Source of the DNA: Strobilurus pachycystidiatus
Taxonomy: Eukaryota > Basidiomycota > Agaricomycetes > Agaricales > Physalacriaceae
DNA: 64,000 nucleotides
Direction: 5' to 3'
Assembly: GCA_019915135.1 (NCBI GenBank)
Contig: JAHLMK010000032.1
Span: forward strand, 62,001-126,000
Shown: positions 22,480-34,655 of the stretch, one piece after another
How the letters are laid out: each line of letters begins with the position of its first letter
How positions within the stretch are numbered: position 1 is the first letter of the stretch
Program-made: the position numbers and the translations under genes
Notes under the pieces: generated by a model
The model's input: only the letters and a program-made list of their open reading frames with translations
What the model was told of the DNA's origin: nothing
Databases searched by the model: none

Positions 22480-24590
22480 CGGTTTTTCTTTCTTGACGGA
22501 TGGACGACGTTTAGCTGATCGCCTGCCTGGCTGTTCGCTACAATGACACGTCAGTGCAGATCACATGTTTTATTGGGAGGACAGGACCTCGATGTTGACA
22601 TTGGTGAGTCGTGGTGGGCGGGGAGAGGAAAAACTAATGAGTGATGGAATATCAGGAAAAACTCGCCAAGACGGCCGGCGCCTGCGATCATGACAAGGAT
22701 GTGCCGGACCGGCAATCATCTGCCATGTGCTGACAATCGACTTAGAGGCTATACACCTGCGCATTGCCTCTGCCCATCCTGGATCTTACTCAGAGACTTA
22801 AAGATGTTCGTCACAAACCCTGCTCGCCACCACAAGAATCTTTTTCGCATTCGTCGTTGACCGTGCCAGACGGACTCGGAAGATTTTTTGACAAGTCCAG
22901 GGTCCTGCCTGGCATGGAGTAGGGGCATGGGCCGCATGACTTATGTGCCGATGGAACCGAGCTGCGATTCGACGGGCCGCATCATCTGAATCATCCAAAT
23001 CCAACCAACTGCTCCCATCTTCGGAAGTTGGCTGCCACGGACCTAGACCAGCAAGGACGAGCCACGGACGAGGAGAATCTGAGGAGACTTTGACGGCTCA
23101 CGACTTTAACCGACGCACTGGAAGAGGCGTAGCAGAGAGCGAGCGACGCTAAGACGAGGACTCGGAGCAACACCAACCAAACGACGTTCAAGGCGGGGAC
23201 GAGATATTTGCCAGACGAGTGACCCGCGGACGAGGACGAGCAAGGTACTGTCGGTACGACGTCAAGCAACGCACCGAAGACGAGAACAAGGCAGACAAAA
23301 TTTTCATATTGCTCAAGTTCAGCAGCAGCGTGTGCGAGGTTGTGATTGGCGTCGTCATAGGTGTGTGCCCGTTCCTTGTATATGGCTCTCATCTCACAAG
23401 CCTGCAGCACAAGCCTTCCGACATTTCCAACAGAGGATGTATGGCGCTGTACAACATCCAGACCCTGCCTATGACCACCACTGGCCCCACTGCCCGCAAA
23501 CGACTCTATTCACTTACGCCGCATCCACAGTCGAGCACTTGGCTTTGCAGTTATAATTTGCCCGAGGCATCCGACGTCGCTATGAAGTCTACAATGGTGG
23601 GACGAAGGGCAAATCTGACAGGCGCGGAGAATGGGTTTGACTGACAACAGAGACACGGATCACACGGACGAGTCAAACACAACACTACTCTTGCGGGACG
23701 TTGGACGAGGACGATGACTCTGGCACACCTTCCCTCCTACTAGGCAGCGCGAGGACGAGGACGAGGGCCATGTCAAGGCCGCCAAATGACGGTGTGACAA
23801 CTTTCGCAACGGCGACAACGCGTGGCTGACGATGCGCGGCTGACGGAGAGAACGCGGCGCTGACAGAGGCGGCGGCCGAGCCTGCCAGGAGTCGGCTGGC
23901 TGAAGGTACATGTACGGTCCTGTGCGCTGTCTACATCGTGCTCATGCTTGCTTTAGGACGGTCACTCTCGAGGTTGCAGGCTGGACGCCTCCGCAACGCC
24001 GACCACAATTCTGGAGCACAGATTGCCACTGAAGGTGATGACGGCCATGACGACGACACTCAGAAGACCGTCTGAAGGTGCACGTCTCGCCTTGTTTGTG
24101 TCTTGCTTTGGTGACAAATGCCACTGCCAGCCAAGTCATCACCGAACGGGTCGCTACTGCAAGTATGTCACTGGCTGTTCCAACATGCTCAACCTCACAC
24201 GCTTCCTCAGTTTCACGTTCCTGCTTGGGGACTGGGGCGAGCAGCGCGTCAATGCGTCGCCAGCCCCAGTTTCGGGTGCGCTTCGACATCTCTGAGTGGT
24301 TCCGTGCGCGGCGGCGGGATTGCCCGGGGGGAAGCGCAGATCAGCTGTAACCTGTAGTATACCTGTAGTACTGGGGTGCCAATGATATTACCATTTTCCG
24401 CTATACACTGCACGTCTCAGTCAGAGTCTGTTTGACACTCTGTAATACTCGGAAATAATACGACCCACAGCCGTTTTCTGACTGTCTGTAACTTTCGGGC
24501 CCTCTCAGCGGTAGTCGGATAGGCTCCGTGCTTATTCTTACTCGGGGTCAACATTCAGCGAATGATACCGTAGGCCATGTCGAACAAGTC
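22480..24590. repeat. non-coding stretch with degenerate GAC/GAG-rich minisatellite patches
   Basis: No convincing gene. Irregular GACGAGGAC-like repeats occupy about 23040-23320 and 23640-23780 and resemble those at 58.9 and 60.7-61.1 kb. They make long frames open by chance. The rest has no recognised motif. Confidence 0.4.
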
Positions 24591-24598
24591 CATTCTTC

Positions 24599-24646
24599 GT
24601 GCCTGCAAATTCGTTAACCTTATAAGGTTAACGAATTTGCAGGCAC
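24599..24646. repeat. perfect 48-bp palindrome
   Basis: Two 24-base arms are exact reverse complements with no spacer. The left arm starts GTGCCTGCAAATTCG and the centre is CCTTATAAGG. The match stops abruptly at 24598/24647. It would form a loop-less hairpin or cruciform and lies about 230 bp beyond the 3' end of the next minus-strand gene. Confidence 0.9.
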
Positions 24647-24875
24647 CACCGCACCGGTGTCACCGAAGCTCAGTTTTGGTTGTGTATGTAATCACTGAGC
24701 GTCATTTCACTTTGAGTCGGTCAAAGATTTCGCATTCAAACAAGAAGATTTGTAGCAACGTATGATCAAGATAATCAGCAAGGGTAAGAAATTTGATAGC
24801 TAAGTACAATACGTCAATCGCATTGTAAGAGATATCAATATGTATTTGTCAATCGCTTTGAACTGGAGTTTGAAA

Positions 24876-26029
24876 TCAACGTGAACGTTTCTTCGGAGAG
24901 ATGTCTGACAACTTTTTCCCTGCTTTTCGCTTCTTTGGTGAGGAAATGGAAGACGGAGGTGGTGGCGCAAGAATGAGTGCATCAAGAACCGAGGCCGAGT
25001 ATGAGTCGGTCTTTTCGGCGCTGATTGGCCAATGGAGGAGCTCGAAGCGAACTTGAACCGTCGCATTCTCCAATCGCTCTCGGCAGAGGGCGGGATTGAT
25101 CAATTTGCGATTTCGACCGTAGGCAGGAAAGGGAGCAACTTCATGCGTGCCCTCATTGCGAAGTTTCTCGAGCTCTGTGGCAGCTTGTTTGGTGTTGGTC
25201 GGCCAGTTATCCAAACTCCAGTCTGGATCATCATCGTCATCATCAGCTATTTGAGTTATTCTCGTGAGTTCTGAGCTATGTCGAGTGTACTAGTTTCGTA
25301 CTGGTCTGATCAGAATTTGCATCATCTTCGGTTTCCTCATTTCCCTCGGTAGCCTAAGTAGGATATCAGCTCATTGCAAATCTCTGAAAGTAGGGAACAT
25401 ACCACAAAAAGATTGTGTCGGAATTTGACATGTGTAGCAGACGTTTTCTTTGAAACGTTGAGAAGACCTTGTTTCTTGACATAGTTGGGTGTCTCAACCA
25501 TGTCCTGTATACCCCGAAGGTTTTTGATCAAGGTATCAAAGTCATCGCTAAACATGGACGCGACTCCTTGCGCGTCAGGTCTGGCACCGGCGCAGGATAA
25601 TTTGATGTCTTTGAAAGATTTGGTGAATTTGGTGGGTCCTTTGTAGAATCCGTCGCTCGCAAGGAAGCAGTCCTCATCTGCAATTTTGAACACGCCAACT
25701 AGTACTGCTTTCTGGAATTTGATTTTTTCTAAAGGTGCAATCAGTCTTAGACGGTCTGTCATAACGTCAGGCCTCTTACCTCCTTGTTGTTTCCGTTCTT
25801 TGATTTCATCAGTCTCGGCACCTTCTACAAGAGCATTTGCTCGACCGTCTCGTTCCCAGTGAACATGGCTTGTGATGTCATGGCGACCAAGATACAGAAT
25901 ATCGGGTTCTTGGAAGTAATCTCGACGGCGTTCAAGAAGCGCGTGAACGTGTGGGTCGGCACTAATTTGAGTGTGGGGTGGTGGTAGTGGAGAGTGTGTA
26001 GCAGAGCTTTCGCCAGTGGGGAATGTCAT
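24876..26029 (-). CDS. unrecognised gene divergent from the Helitron helicase gene
   Basis: Exon 1 (26029 to about 25412) encodes MTFPTGESSATHSPLPPPHT, then SADPHVHALLERRRDYFQEP, VMTDRLRLIAPLEKIKFQKA and VKKQGLLNVSKKTSATHVKF. Introns near 25411-25362 (GTATGT...CTTAG) and 25302-25277 join a short acidic exon to a last exon with an Asp run, WSLDNWPTNTKQAATELEKL, and a basic end (SSPKKRKAGKKLSDISPKKR) typical of a nuclear protein. No domain is recognised. Its start is 188 bp from the first ATG of the Helitron gene, so the two may share a promoter and perhaps belong to one element. The 26-nt second intron is unusually short, so that junction is tentative. Confidence 0.5.
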
Positions 26030-26216
26030 TATTCAAGTTGAATCGAGAAATATTGATCGAAATGTGCTTTATATCTGATTTGCCAGAGCCTGCTGTCACG
26101 TATGATGCAGAAATGATGCTAGGTAGGTGGAAACTTTGCGCATCAATACATCATATACTGAGCAGCGCAGGTGGTAGGATGATGTAGCGTTCAGACTGAC
26201 TTCGGCTTCGCTCGCT
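26030..26216. promoter_or_regulatory. divergent promoter region of the Helitron gene and its neighbour
   Basis: 187 bp separate the outermost possible start codons of two genes pointing apart. No TATA box of good quality was found. If translation of the Helitron protein starts at the second ATG (26295) the gap is 265 bp. Confidence 0.4.
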
Positions 26217-29200
26217 TTGTTTGCTTCGTTCTACCGATCAAATGTTCAGTGCCAAAAGAAGAAAAGTAACAAATTAATTAAAAACTCCTTATTTATGGCC
26301 ACCAGCAGCGGCTCCGAACCTGATGAGCGTGTTCAGTTGTTGAATGCGCTCACTAGAAAATCGTTACTTCAACATGCTAGGATTGTTATTCGCATTCCCA
26401 CTCATGTAACTCGGAAAAAAGTCCTCATCGTAAACTACCTCTTGGATCACTTGTCATTCCACATCCTTGAGAAGTTATGTCGCCTAGGATCAGAGAAAAT
26501 TGAGGAGAAGGCGGAACAAAGGGACTCAAAAAAAAGGAAGCGAGTCTACGAACCAACACTCCGACGGGTTGTTCAGAAAACCGAGGAGGAGGATGAAAGA
26601 GAGGACGCTGGTGGGACTATTGACAATTTTCTGAAGCCGGCATCTGAGAGTGTAGTCCACGGTTGCTATCGTCGCTTCTATGATGTCTTCCAACTTGCAC
26701 CATTACTTGTTGAGGTGTGCGCAGTGTGTGGCTGTGAGCCAGACTTGCCCAACCTCGTCTCCACTACACGGTCACTCCGACGAGTTCCTCTTCACTGTAT
26801 CCCCAACATACATCGCCTTAATCCTACCCATCCCCATCCCAGACAGACTCTCATCGATGCTCACCTCTTTGAGACAGCAGGCTTGCATCACAGAGAGGAT
26901 AGTCAAATCACCGAGGCATCCATATGTGACCACTGCTTCGACGATCTTTCTGGGACAAAGGACGCCCCCCCTCGTTACTCTCTCGCAAATAACATGTGGA
27001 TTGGACCCCTCCCTATTGAATATGTCCGCTTATCATTCGCCGAGCAGCTTCTTGTCGCACAGTACTATCCTCGGGTCTTTGTTTTCAAGCTGTGGCCCAA
27101 AAGTGGAGGCAGAAACTTCCAACATCTACAGCGGGGCATGCGAGGAAATGTGACGAGTTATAGTCTTGATACCCAAGGAATTTCCTCAATGCTTGAGGGA
27201 AATTTGATGCCTCGTCCGCCAGCTATCCTTGCCTCAGTCGTCACCATTACCTTCGTTGGTCTTGGAAAACTCCCAAAAAACTGGTTGTACTCAACCTTCC
27301 GTGTACGGCGTCGCGTGGTGGAATTGGCACTTCGGTGGGCTCAGAAGAATAATCCAGATATTTACGGACATATTGAAGTCAACGGTCCACGTCTGGCAGC
27401 CTTACCCGATGACGATGTACCCGACAAGGTCCTCGGCGTCGTGCGACAATCAACAGATACAGGAATTATCGATCAAGAGGATGATAATTATGTCCCTAAC
27501 ATTGATGAAGAAAGTGGTAAGTCGTCTGTACTCAAAGATCTGTGTCGTTTGGTACTGACTTGCCTAAGATGAGAACCACCACACTGACAAGGATCGATGT
27601 GACCAAGGCGAGGCTGATGTTGTTCCTCTGCGTGCTTCAGGTGCAGTGGACACCGATCTAGCTGAACTCTCTGCCAACGAACTTATGCAATGGGGTTTGA
27701 TGAACTTATGGGAGAAACAGGAGGAGGGTGCTTATGTTGTGCGACACAGTGGTCTTCCTGTTCGAGATTTCAGCAAACCTACGCAGCGTGATGCTGCTAC
27801 CGACGCCGAGCCGACACCCAATTCCTTTGCTAGAGCGTTCCCTGTTTTGTTTCCCTATGGATGTGGCTGCATTGAAGCACCTCGCACGGTCGAGGTCAAC
27901 TTCCGAGAGCATCTTTGTTGGTGTATGCGTTATCATGATCGTCGGTTCCGACGTCACGAAACTTTCCCCTTCGTTGCGTTCGGAATTGCGCAGCGCCGGG
28001 AGGCTCTACAATCAGCTCGTTTACAGATGCGGCGACAAGCATTCGAGAAAGATGCTCATGTTCTTGCAACATTGACACCCGCCAAGTTAGCCGATGCTGA
28101 ATTACTGGAGCGGGCCAATCTTCCAATCACAGATCCTGCTATTCTTCTCCTTCGCTCCCATGTATATACCACTTCGGGTCGCATCATGGCCACTGACGCG
28201 GCACGGCATCGATGGCGTAACGAGATTTGGTCGACCTCAATCACCTTCAATATTCCTTCTCTATGGATCACCATCAATCCTTGTGACTTGCACGATCCTA
28301 TCGCTCAGATTTTTGCAGGCAAGCAGATTGACCTGCATCACTTCATTGCCACGGCAGGACCTGATAAAGATCGGCGTGCTCAAAACATCTCTGAAGATCC
28401 TTTTGCAGCAGCAAAATTTTTCCACTTCCTAATCCGCGCTATCTTAGAGACCCTTTTTGGCGTTGAAGTCACACCGTATCAGATGCGAGTACATGAAGGT
28501 GTTTTTGGGAAGGTTCGGGCTTTCTTTGGAGCCAAAGAAGTTCAAGGCCGAGGAACACTTCACCTCCATATGCTTGTGTGGCTAGCTAACGCTCCCACAT
28601 ATGAGGAGATGAACGAGCTACTTCAGTCGGAGGCGTTCAGAGAGCGTGTTCGAGACTTCATACGGGCCAATTTTCGAGCTTATCTTCCGGGACTTGAATC
28701 GGAAGCTTCGATCAAGAAGATTCCAAAGGAGCCAGAGGTTGCGTATTCACTTCCTCCCAATCCCAACTCCCCCACCTACAGACAAGAATTGGCGTCCTCT
28801 GAGCTGCGAGTTGTGCGGACCGAGCAGTATCATAAATGCAAGCCGAGGCGTTGCATAGTACCTGATCGACACGGAGGTTATCATTGTAAACGGCACTGTC
28901 CGTTTCGTTGCTCGACAGAGGATGTCATAGAGGCTGACGGAGATTGGACTCCTCATCGCAAATGTCCGAATATGAACGGATGGGTTCCAGCCATCTCCAT
29001 ATGTGGTCGGTGCAATAACAATGGAAAACTACTCACGAGCGGAGCGGCAACTCGATCTATCAACTACTACGTGACTGGCTACGCGGCCAAGAAGCAGGGG
29101 AGAAATTACAATCTCTCTGCCGTTCTCGCTCGCGAGTTTACCTTCTCTAACAAGCATATGAAGGAGGAGTATGCAAACAATCTACGTGAACAACAGCGTC

Positions 29201-32200
29201 TCTTGCTGTTTTGACTCTGTCATGCTGTTAATCGCGAGCAGGAATTGAGCGGAACCATGATTGTCAGCCTTCTCTTGAATTGGGGCGATTGTTATTGATC
29301 TCATCGTTACGTGCCAATCTACTGGTCTTCTTTTGTTGGATTCCTACTGAAACATCATATGGATTTACGAAGGTATGTGTATGAAAGAAATTGTGATCAC
29401 TTCATTGACAAAATATCTAGTTCTCATGGCAAATCTGGAGACAAGAAGCAATCGACAGTGACAAACGAAAACCAGAGCAAGACTTCGACTGAAGATGAAG
29501 ACTCAGAGAATGGTGACAACAAGGACAACGATGATGATGACACCAAAGACGGTGAAGCTGAGGTAAGTGAAATGTGTCAGTTAATTATTCACTTCGAATC
29601 TAAATGCTTACATAGCGTGGAAACGAGCTTGTCACTCTTGAAAATATACACGAAGGACAGCTACTCAGCCGATGTCAAGTTACAGATTATATGTGCCGTG
29701 GAAATGAGCTAGCCCACATGAACATTATCGAATTCTTCACTGAAACTTACGAGGAAAAGATATCTGTCAAGCGTCATGTACAATCCAATTCGACAGACAC
29801 AGACGAGCACAGACACCCTGGCCGAAAGCCAGCCACTCGCATTCCATACCTCACTTCCCATCCCAATCATTCTAAAAAGACTCGTGTCAAGCGTAGCGGG
29901 AAACACCGAAGTATTCCAAACTTCATAGGACGGTACTTTCCAAGACCGATGACAACGCTTTTGCTTTCTATTGCGCAAACATGCTTCTGCTTTTGAAACC
30001 ATGGCGAAATGTTGTGACAGATCTGAGGAGTTCAGGCGAAATATGGTCTCAGGCATTTGACGTTTTCATACACTCCTCCTCGAAGAAGAATCAGGATATT
30101 ATCGTCGGGATATGTAATAATCGTGCCCAACCACTGACACAATAACCACTGAGCCAAAAGGCTACTATGACGACTTGTCATTTAGTGTGGTTGGGGCTAT
30201 ATATACCATGTGTTATAGACTGTTCCGCATGTCTATAACAGGATACAATACTATTACGAATGTCGGAACTCTGCAGACAGTGATCGTTCAGAGGAAGATC
30301 ACCAAAACGCTTCTACGACACGAGGACAGCTCGACGATGACAACAATTTGGCGTGGAGTGATGATGATGAAGAGGGCGGCGTGTTAGCGTCCGTCCTAGG
30401 ATCCTAAGTAGGTCGGGCCGTCTATCGAGATCGAGGGTGTTCCGCTGGCAGGAATCAACACGAGCGAGGGTCGAGATGTCAATCAGACGGACTCCCCGAG
30501 TCGTCTATTGGTCTGTTCTCGCGAGAGGTTGTTCACTTTAGAGATCGACCCGGTCGATATCTTAAGAGGACGGTCTGTTTGGATGAGGAGACGGGGACGA
30601 GGACGAAGAACGGGATGGTTAAACGTAAAGTCCACTCTAAGGTTTTACAAGTATGATAGCGCTGTATTTATACGTTGGGCGGCGGGACCGCGCTGTCCCG
30701 CCATCTACCCAAAAGGGCGCTCCTGACTCATTCTCCAAACATCGAGAACCTTCTTCAAGGTTCCGGCTAAAAGCGTAAACGACCCAGGCCTATCCGGCGA
30801 TGGCGGGTTGTCAGCCGACGCGGCGGGAGTCGATGCCGATCAGCGGCGGGATTCACCCATGCGGTCGCGAAGGCGGAATCGATGGCGATGGGCGCGATAG
30901 GGCGGGCGGTATCATGGGAGCGCGTGGTGCTTCTTCTCAAGAAGCGCCAGCCAGCTCTACCAGAGGAGAGAGCCCTCGTGAACATAGTTGTGCGAGGGGC
31001 GGGCGATCGGGAAAGGTCCTTGGCCGAGCGGAGACGGTCGGGCGCGCCTTTCTCCTACGGTGGTCGACCGCCCTGCTAAGTCTAGACTCGTACGAGCGAG
31101 TTCGGTAGGTGATGTGGCGAGAGTATTCCTTTGGGCTTCCCTGTAGTCGGACCGAGTGATCCGGATGTGGGCGCGTATGTTACTTAGTTCGCTAGGGTTT
31201 CCCTGAGGTGTCGAAATGACGGAGAGAGTCCGCAACCTGATTGCGCTGGCTTCTCGTAAGGTCGTATCCAATGGTACGTTTGCAGGGGGAGGGAGGAAGA
31301 CGGTGCTTCCGCGGAGGTGATATCCGTGAACGGAGTTCGTGGTGGAACAAGATATAGGTTTCGCCCGCGGGTACGCTCCTCGAGCGCCCCGAGGGGTTTC
31401 CGACGACCTTTCGGGAACCAGGAGGATGGCAAGGCCTTGTGCCTGTCGGACACCCGGACCAAGATCATAACACGGCGCGGGAGAAGAGTATTCTGAGGAA
31501 GGTTTAGCAGCGCTCAAAGCTCAACAAATTCCTCTTCGTGAAGTGATGCACGGCAGAACAGGTGTTGCGCATGCCAAAAAGAGTGGATTGTTTGCAGAGA
31601 ATCACGATAATTGGAGTTTGGGTACGGAACAGGTCGCTAGGAAGGCAAATGCAGCAGATAAGTTGGCGATGAAGGAATGGGCAGAGAAGATGACAGAGGA
31701 AGCGAATGAACAGGCTCAGCCCGGAGAGTTGACAAACAACAACAAATCTCCCTACACAAACAAATCTTCTTCATCTCTAAATCCGAGAGTCGGTCGGCTC
31801 AAACCCGGTTCCACACGCACTCAAGGGGGTTCAGTTTCAATGATTGACGACTTCGAATCTGCAGCGAATAACTCATCTACTGGTTGTGACGATAGTCAAC
31901 TGAACACAGACCAGAAACGGGCGCACGACATCATTGTCTGGCATCTAGATGAAACATTGGCAGGCCGAAAGCCTCCACCTCTTCGAATGCTATTGTGTGG
32001 CGAAGGTGGAGTTGGAAAATCACGTGTTCTTCACGTAAGTTAGCTTCAGAAGTGTACAGACACTGGAATTCACATTGTACAGATAAGCACGGACGCTTTC
32101 TCAGAACGAGGAGTTCTAGGACTTCTACTGAAAGGAGCATACACCGGAATCGCTGCATCTGTCATAAAGGGAAAGACTCTTCATGTCATAGGACATATCT

Positions 32201-33525
32201 CGGTTGACGCACACGGCAATCCTACGATCAGCGACGAGGTCAAAGCCAAACTCCAGTTGATGTGGAAGGATATCACATATCTGATTATCGACGAATTCTC
32301 AATGATCTCAAAACCATTCCTTGCAACTTTATCCAGACACATCTCGATTGGCAAAGAACAACCAGGCGAGCCGGCTGCAGACAGGTCCTTTGGCGGGATC
32401 AATGTCATTCTAGCTGGAGATCTTCATCAGTTTCCTCCCGTAGCTTGTGGACGGAGAGACGCACTGTATGTTCCATCCGATCCCGCTCTGGATACCTTGG
32501 ATCAAAGTATAGGGCGGAACATCTACGAAGAGTTCTCCACGGTCGTTATACTCAAAGAACAGAAGAGAGTTACCGATCCCGAATGGCATACATTTCTGAG
32601 CCATCTTCGGTGTGGTCAAGTAACTGACGAGGACGAAGAGATGCTTCGGGGTCTGTTACTAGAGGAAAATCCTATTAATGCAAACTGGGAAGATGTTCGG
32701 CTTGTTACACCACGACATGCAGTTTGAACCGAGTGGAATTTTGAAGCTGTACGGAAACATTGTCGTGAGACAAAACGACGACTCTACATCTGCCCAGCGG
32801 AAGACACCATTCGGGGAAAACCTTTGACTCTAGCAGAGAGATACGCGTTAGCGTCGAGAAGTCCGCAGAGGGGGAAGCAAAGGAGAAAGGACTTGTCAGA
32901 GGCGGTGAAAATGGCTATTGGCGCAAAGGTTCTTGTAACACAGAATCTCGAAACAGATCTTGACATCGCAAATGGTACCCGAGGGAAGATCGTCGACATA
33001 GTACTTGACAGTCGAGAACCTCCCATAGACGAAGAAGCCGAGATCGTGCAGCTGGAGTATCCTCCTGCGTACATCCTTGTCAAGCTGGAACATACAAGTG
33101 CACATTCCTTGTCGGGATTGGACGACGGAGTCATTCCTATACACCCAATTCTGCAGACGATGAGGGTCAATGTTCGCAGTCGAAATGGAAAAACTAAAAT
33201 CCAAACAGTCAAACGAAAGCAATATCCCATGACTCTCGCTTACGCGTTCACCGACTACAGGTCTCAAGGGCAGACAATTCCGTATGTCATCATCGATATT
33301 GCTTCACCTCCAACGGGGTCGTTGTCACTGTTCAACATGTATGTGGCATTGTCAAGGAGTTCAGGTCGCGAGACAATCCGGTTATTACGCAATGTTGATT
33401 CCAAAGTGTTGAGAGGGCTACACAGTACCGATCTCATGGCAGAGGATGATCGGTTAGAGCAAATGAACGAGAAAACACGGAAATGGTGGGATAGAATGCG
33501 ACTCCAAGTTGAGTCTATTGATTAA
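26217..33525 (+). pseudogene. Helitron Rep-helicase (DUF6570, Helitron-like N, Pif1 helicase), interrupted
   Basis: The gene encodes, in order: a basic N-terminus; a DUF6570-like domain (SICDHCFDDLSGTKDAPPRY, LANNMWIGPLPIEYVRLSFA); a Helitron-like N domain with the HUH motif in GRGTLHLHMLVWL and the replication Tyr region NYYVTGYAAKKQ; and a Pif1-type helicase with Walker A (CGEGGVGKSRV), Walker B (YLIIDEFSMIS), GGINVILAGDLHQFPPV and the C-terminal TDYRSQGQT and FNMYVALSRSSG. The likely start is 26295. Introns include 27515-27568, about 29562-29615 and 32035-32081. In-frame TGA codons at 29212-29214, 29296-29298 and 32725-32727, a one-base frame shift near 29948 and a solo LTR at 30382-31472 inactivate it. 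Element ends (5' TC, 3' CTRR with hairpin) were not identified. Confidence 0.8.
30377..31477 (-). mobile_element. solo LTR (1.09-kb family), TSD CGGCG
   Basis: The LTR is 30382-31472, beginning TGTTAGCGTCCG and ending AAGATCATAACA on the plus strand, between CGGCG at 30377-30381 and 31473-31477. A minus-strand TATA box (TATAAATACAGCGCT, near 30670) closely resembles the one in the 850-bp LTR family, so the two families are probably related and this LTR is in minus sense. Removing it with one TSD copy joins DDDEEGG to GEEYSEEGLAALKAQQI in one frame of the Helitron protein. Confidence 0.85.
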
Positions 33526-34050
33526 TGGAAAGGTGAGACTATTATCATCGCAATTTCTCTGGATACTTACAACTTGAATAACAGTGCAAATTTTACGAGC
33601 CACAGTATGTTTGGTTCAGAATTGTTGTATACAGCAAGTTGCGTCAGAATTTGATTGTGGATATGGCCTTGTCTCTCTGTGCCTCTCCGTGCGGTGTTTA
33701 GCCACAATAGTGAAAGAAGGAGAAGACGAACATAGAGTCAGCAGTGTGACACATCCCATCACTGAATCTCGATCAATCAAAACAGGCAACATTACGAGTG
33801 GTGCGAATCTGGTGCAAATCGCATTTCGAGTGAAGTCTCTGTGATCGCTAATTGATAGAAACACACAAGTAACTATCAAGTCAGAGCCATAGAATAAGTA
33901 CTGTTTGTTGATATATAGATTGCGACAAATTTAGTGCAAAGATAATCATACAACATTACATTGGGGCTTCAAGACACAATTCACACGTCGTCTGCTCATA
34001 TTTCAATCAGGTTCATCGCTTGGATCCAGATTCAAAGGCGCCACTAACCT
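33526..34050. other. flank of the Helitron gene, no firm gene
   Basis: A possible extra exon at 33584-33844 could be joined to the helicase by an intron at about 33531-33583 (GTGAGA...AACAG). The encoded peptide has no recognised feature, so it is not annotated as a gene. No Helitron 3' hairpin plus CTRR could be assigned. Confidence 0.3.
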
Positions 34051-34655
34051 ATACAGATGTCAGTCACGCCAGTGTTTGCTTTCGAATCAGACAAATCAAT
34101 CACCCAGCCACTGGAAAAGCCTTTCGTCCATTTTTCTTCTTCAGACATGCTTTCATATTCTCTGAGCACGTTAATATTCAAAGTTAGTCATGAGGGAACG
34201 TAAAGACGACGAACTTTTGAAATTCCTCCGAGAAAATGTGCTTATGAGGCTGACCCCGTTTCTGCTCCTCAATGATGGGAGCGGAAGGCGCAGATAGATT
34301 TTGATCCTTGTGCATGTCAGGCTGGCCCCGTTTCTGCTCCTCGACGATGGGAGTGGAAGGCGCAGGTAGAAATTGATCCTGCGATATCGACACCGTGGAC
34401 GTCGAGACTGAAATAAGCATGGGCGGCTCAGAGTCATCTCTGGCGTCTTTTGTATGGCTTTTCTGGACCGCAAATCAAATCATGGACAAGTTGACTGCAA
34501 CGAATGAAGACATACCTCTTTGCCTCTGAATTTTTTCTTCCTTTGGAATGGAGAGGTGATGAGGCGAAGGAGGTTGAACATTTTTCGATTACCGACAACG
34601 CCCACGCCTCAAGTCTTACATACTGTTCGATAAGCGCAGCGCAGATCCATGCCAT
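34051..34655 (-). CDS. small unrecognised gene with an internal 24-residue duplication
   Basis: Minus-strand exons start at 34655 (MAWICAALIEQYVRLEAWAL) and continue after a GTATGT...GTTGCAG-type intron. The next exon has HTKDARDDSEPPMLI, then two tandem copies of a unit ending EEQKRGQP, seen as LPAPSTPIVEEQKRGQPDMH and LSAPSAPIIEEQKRGQPHKH. A last intron with a good branch site (TGACTAAC) leads to EYESMSEEEKWTKGFSSGW and VIDLSDSKANTGVTDICIG. The duplication lies on matching DNA repeats at 34240-34375. Function unknown; it may be a regulator-like gene left beside the Helitron. Confidence 0.45.
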
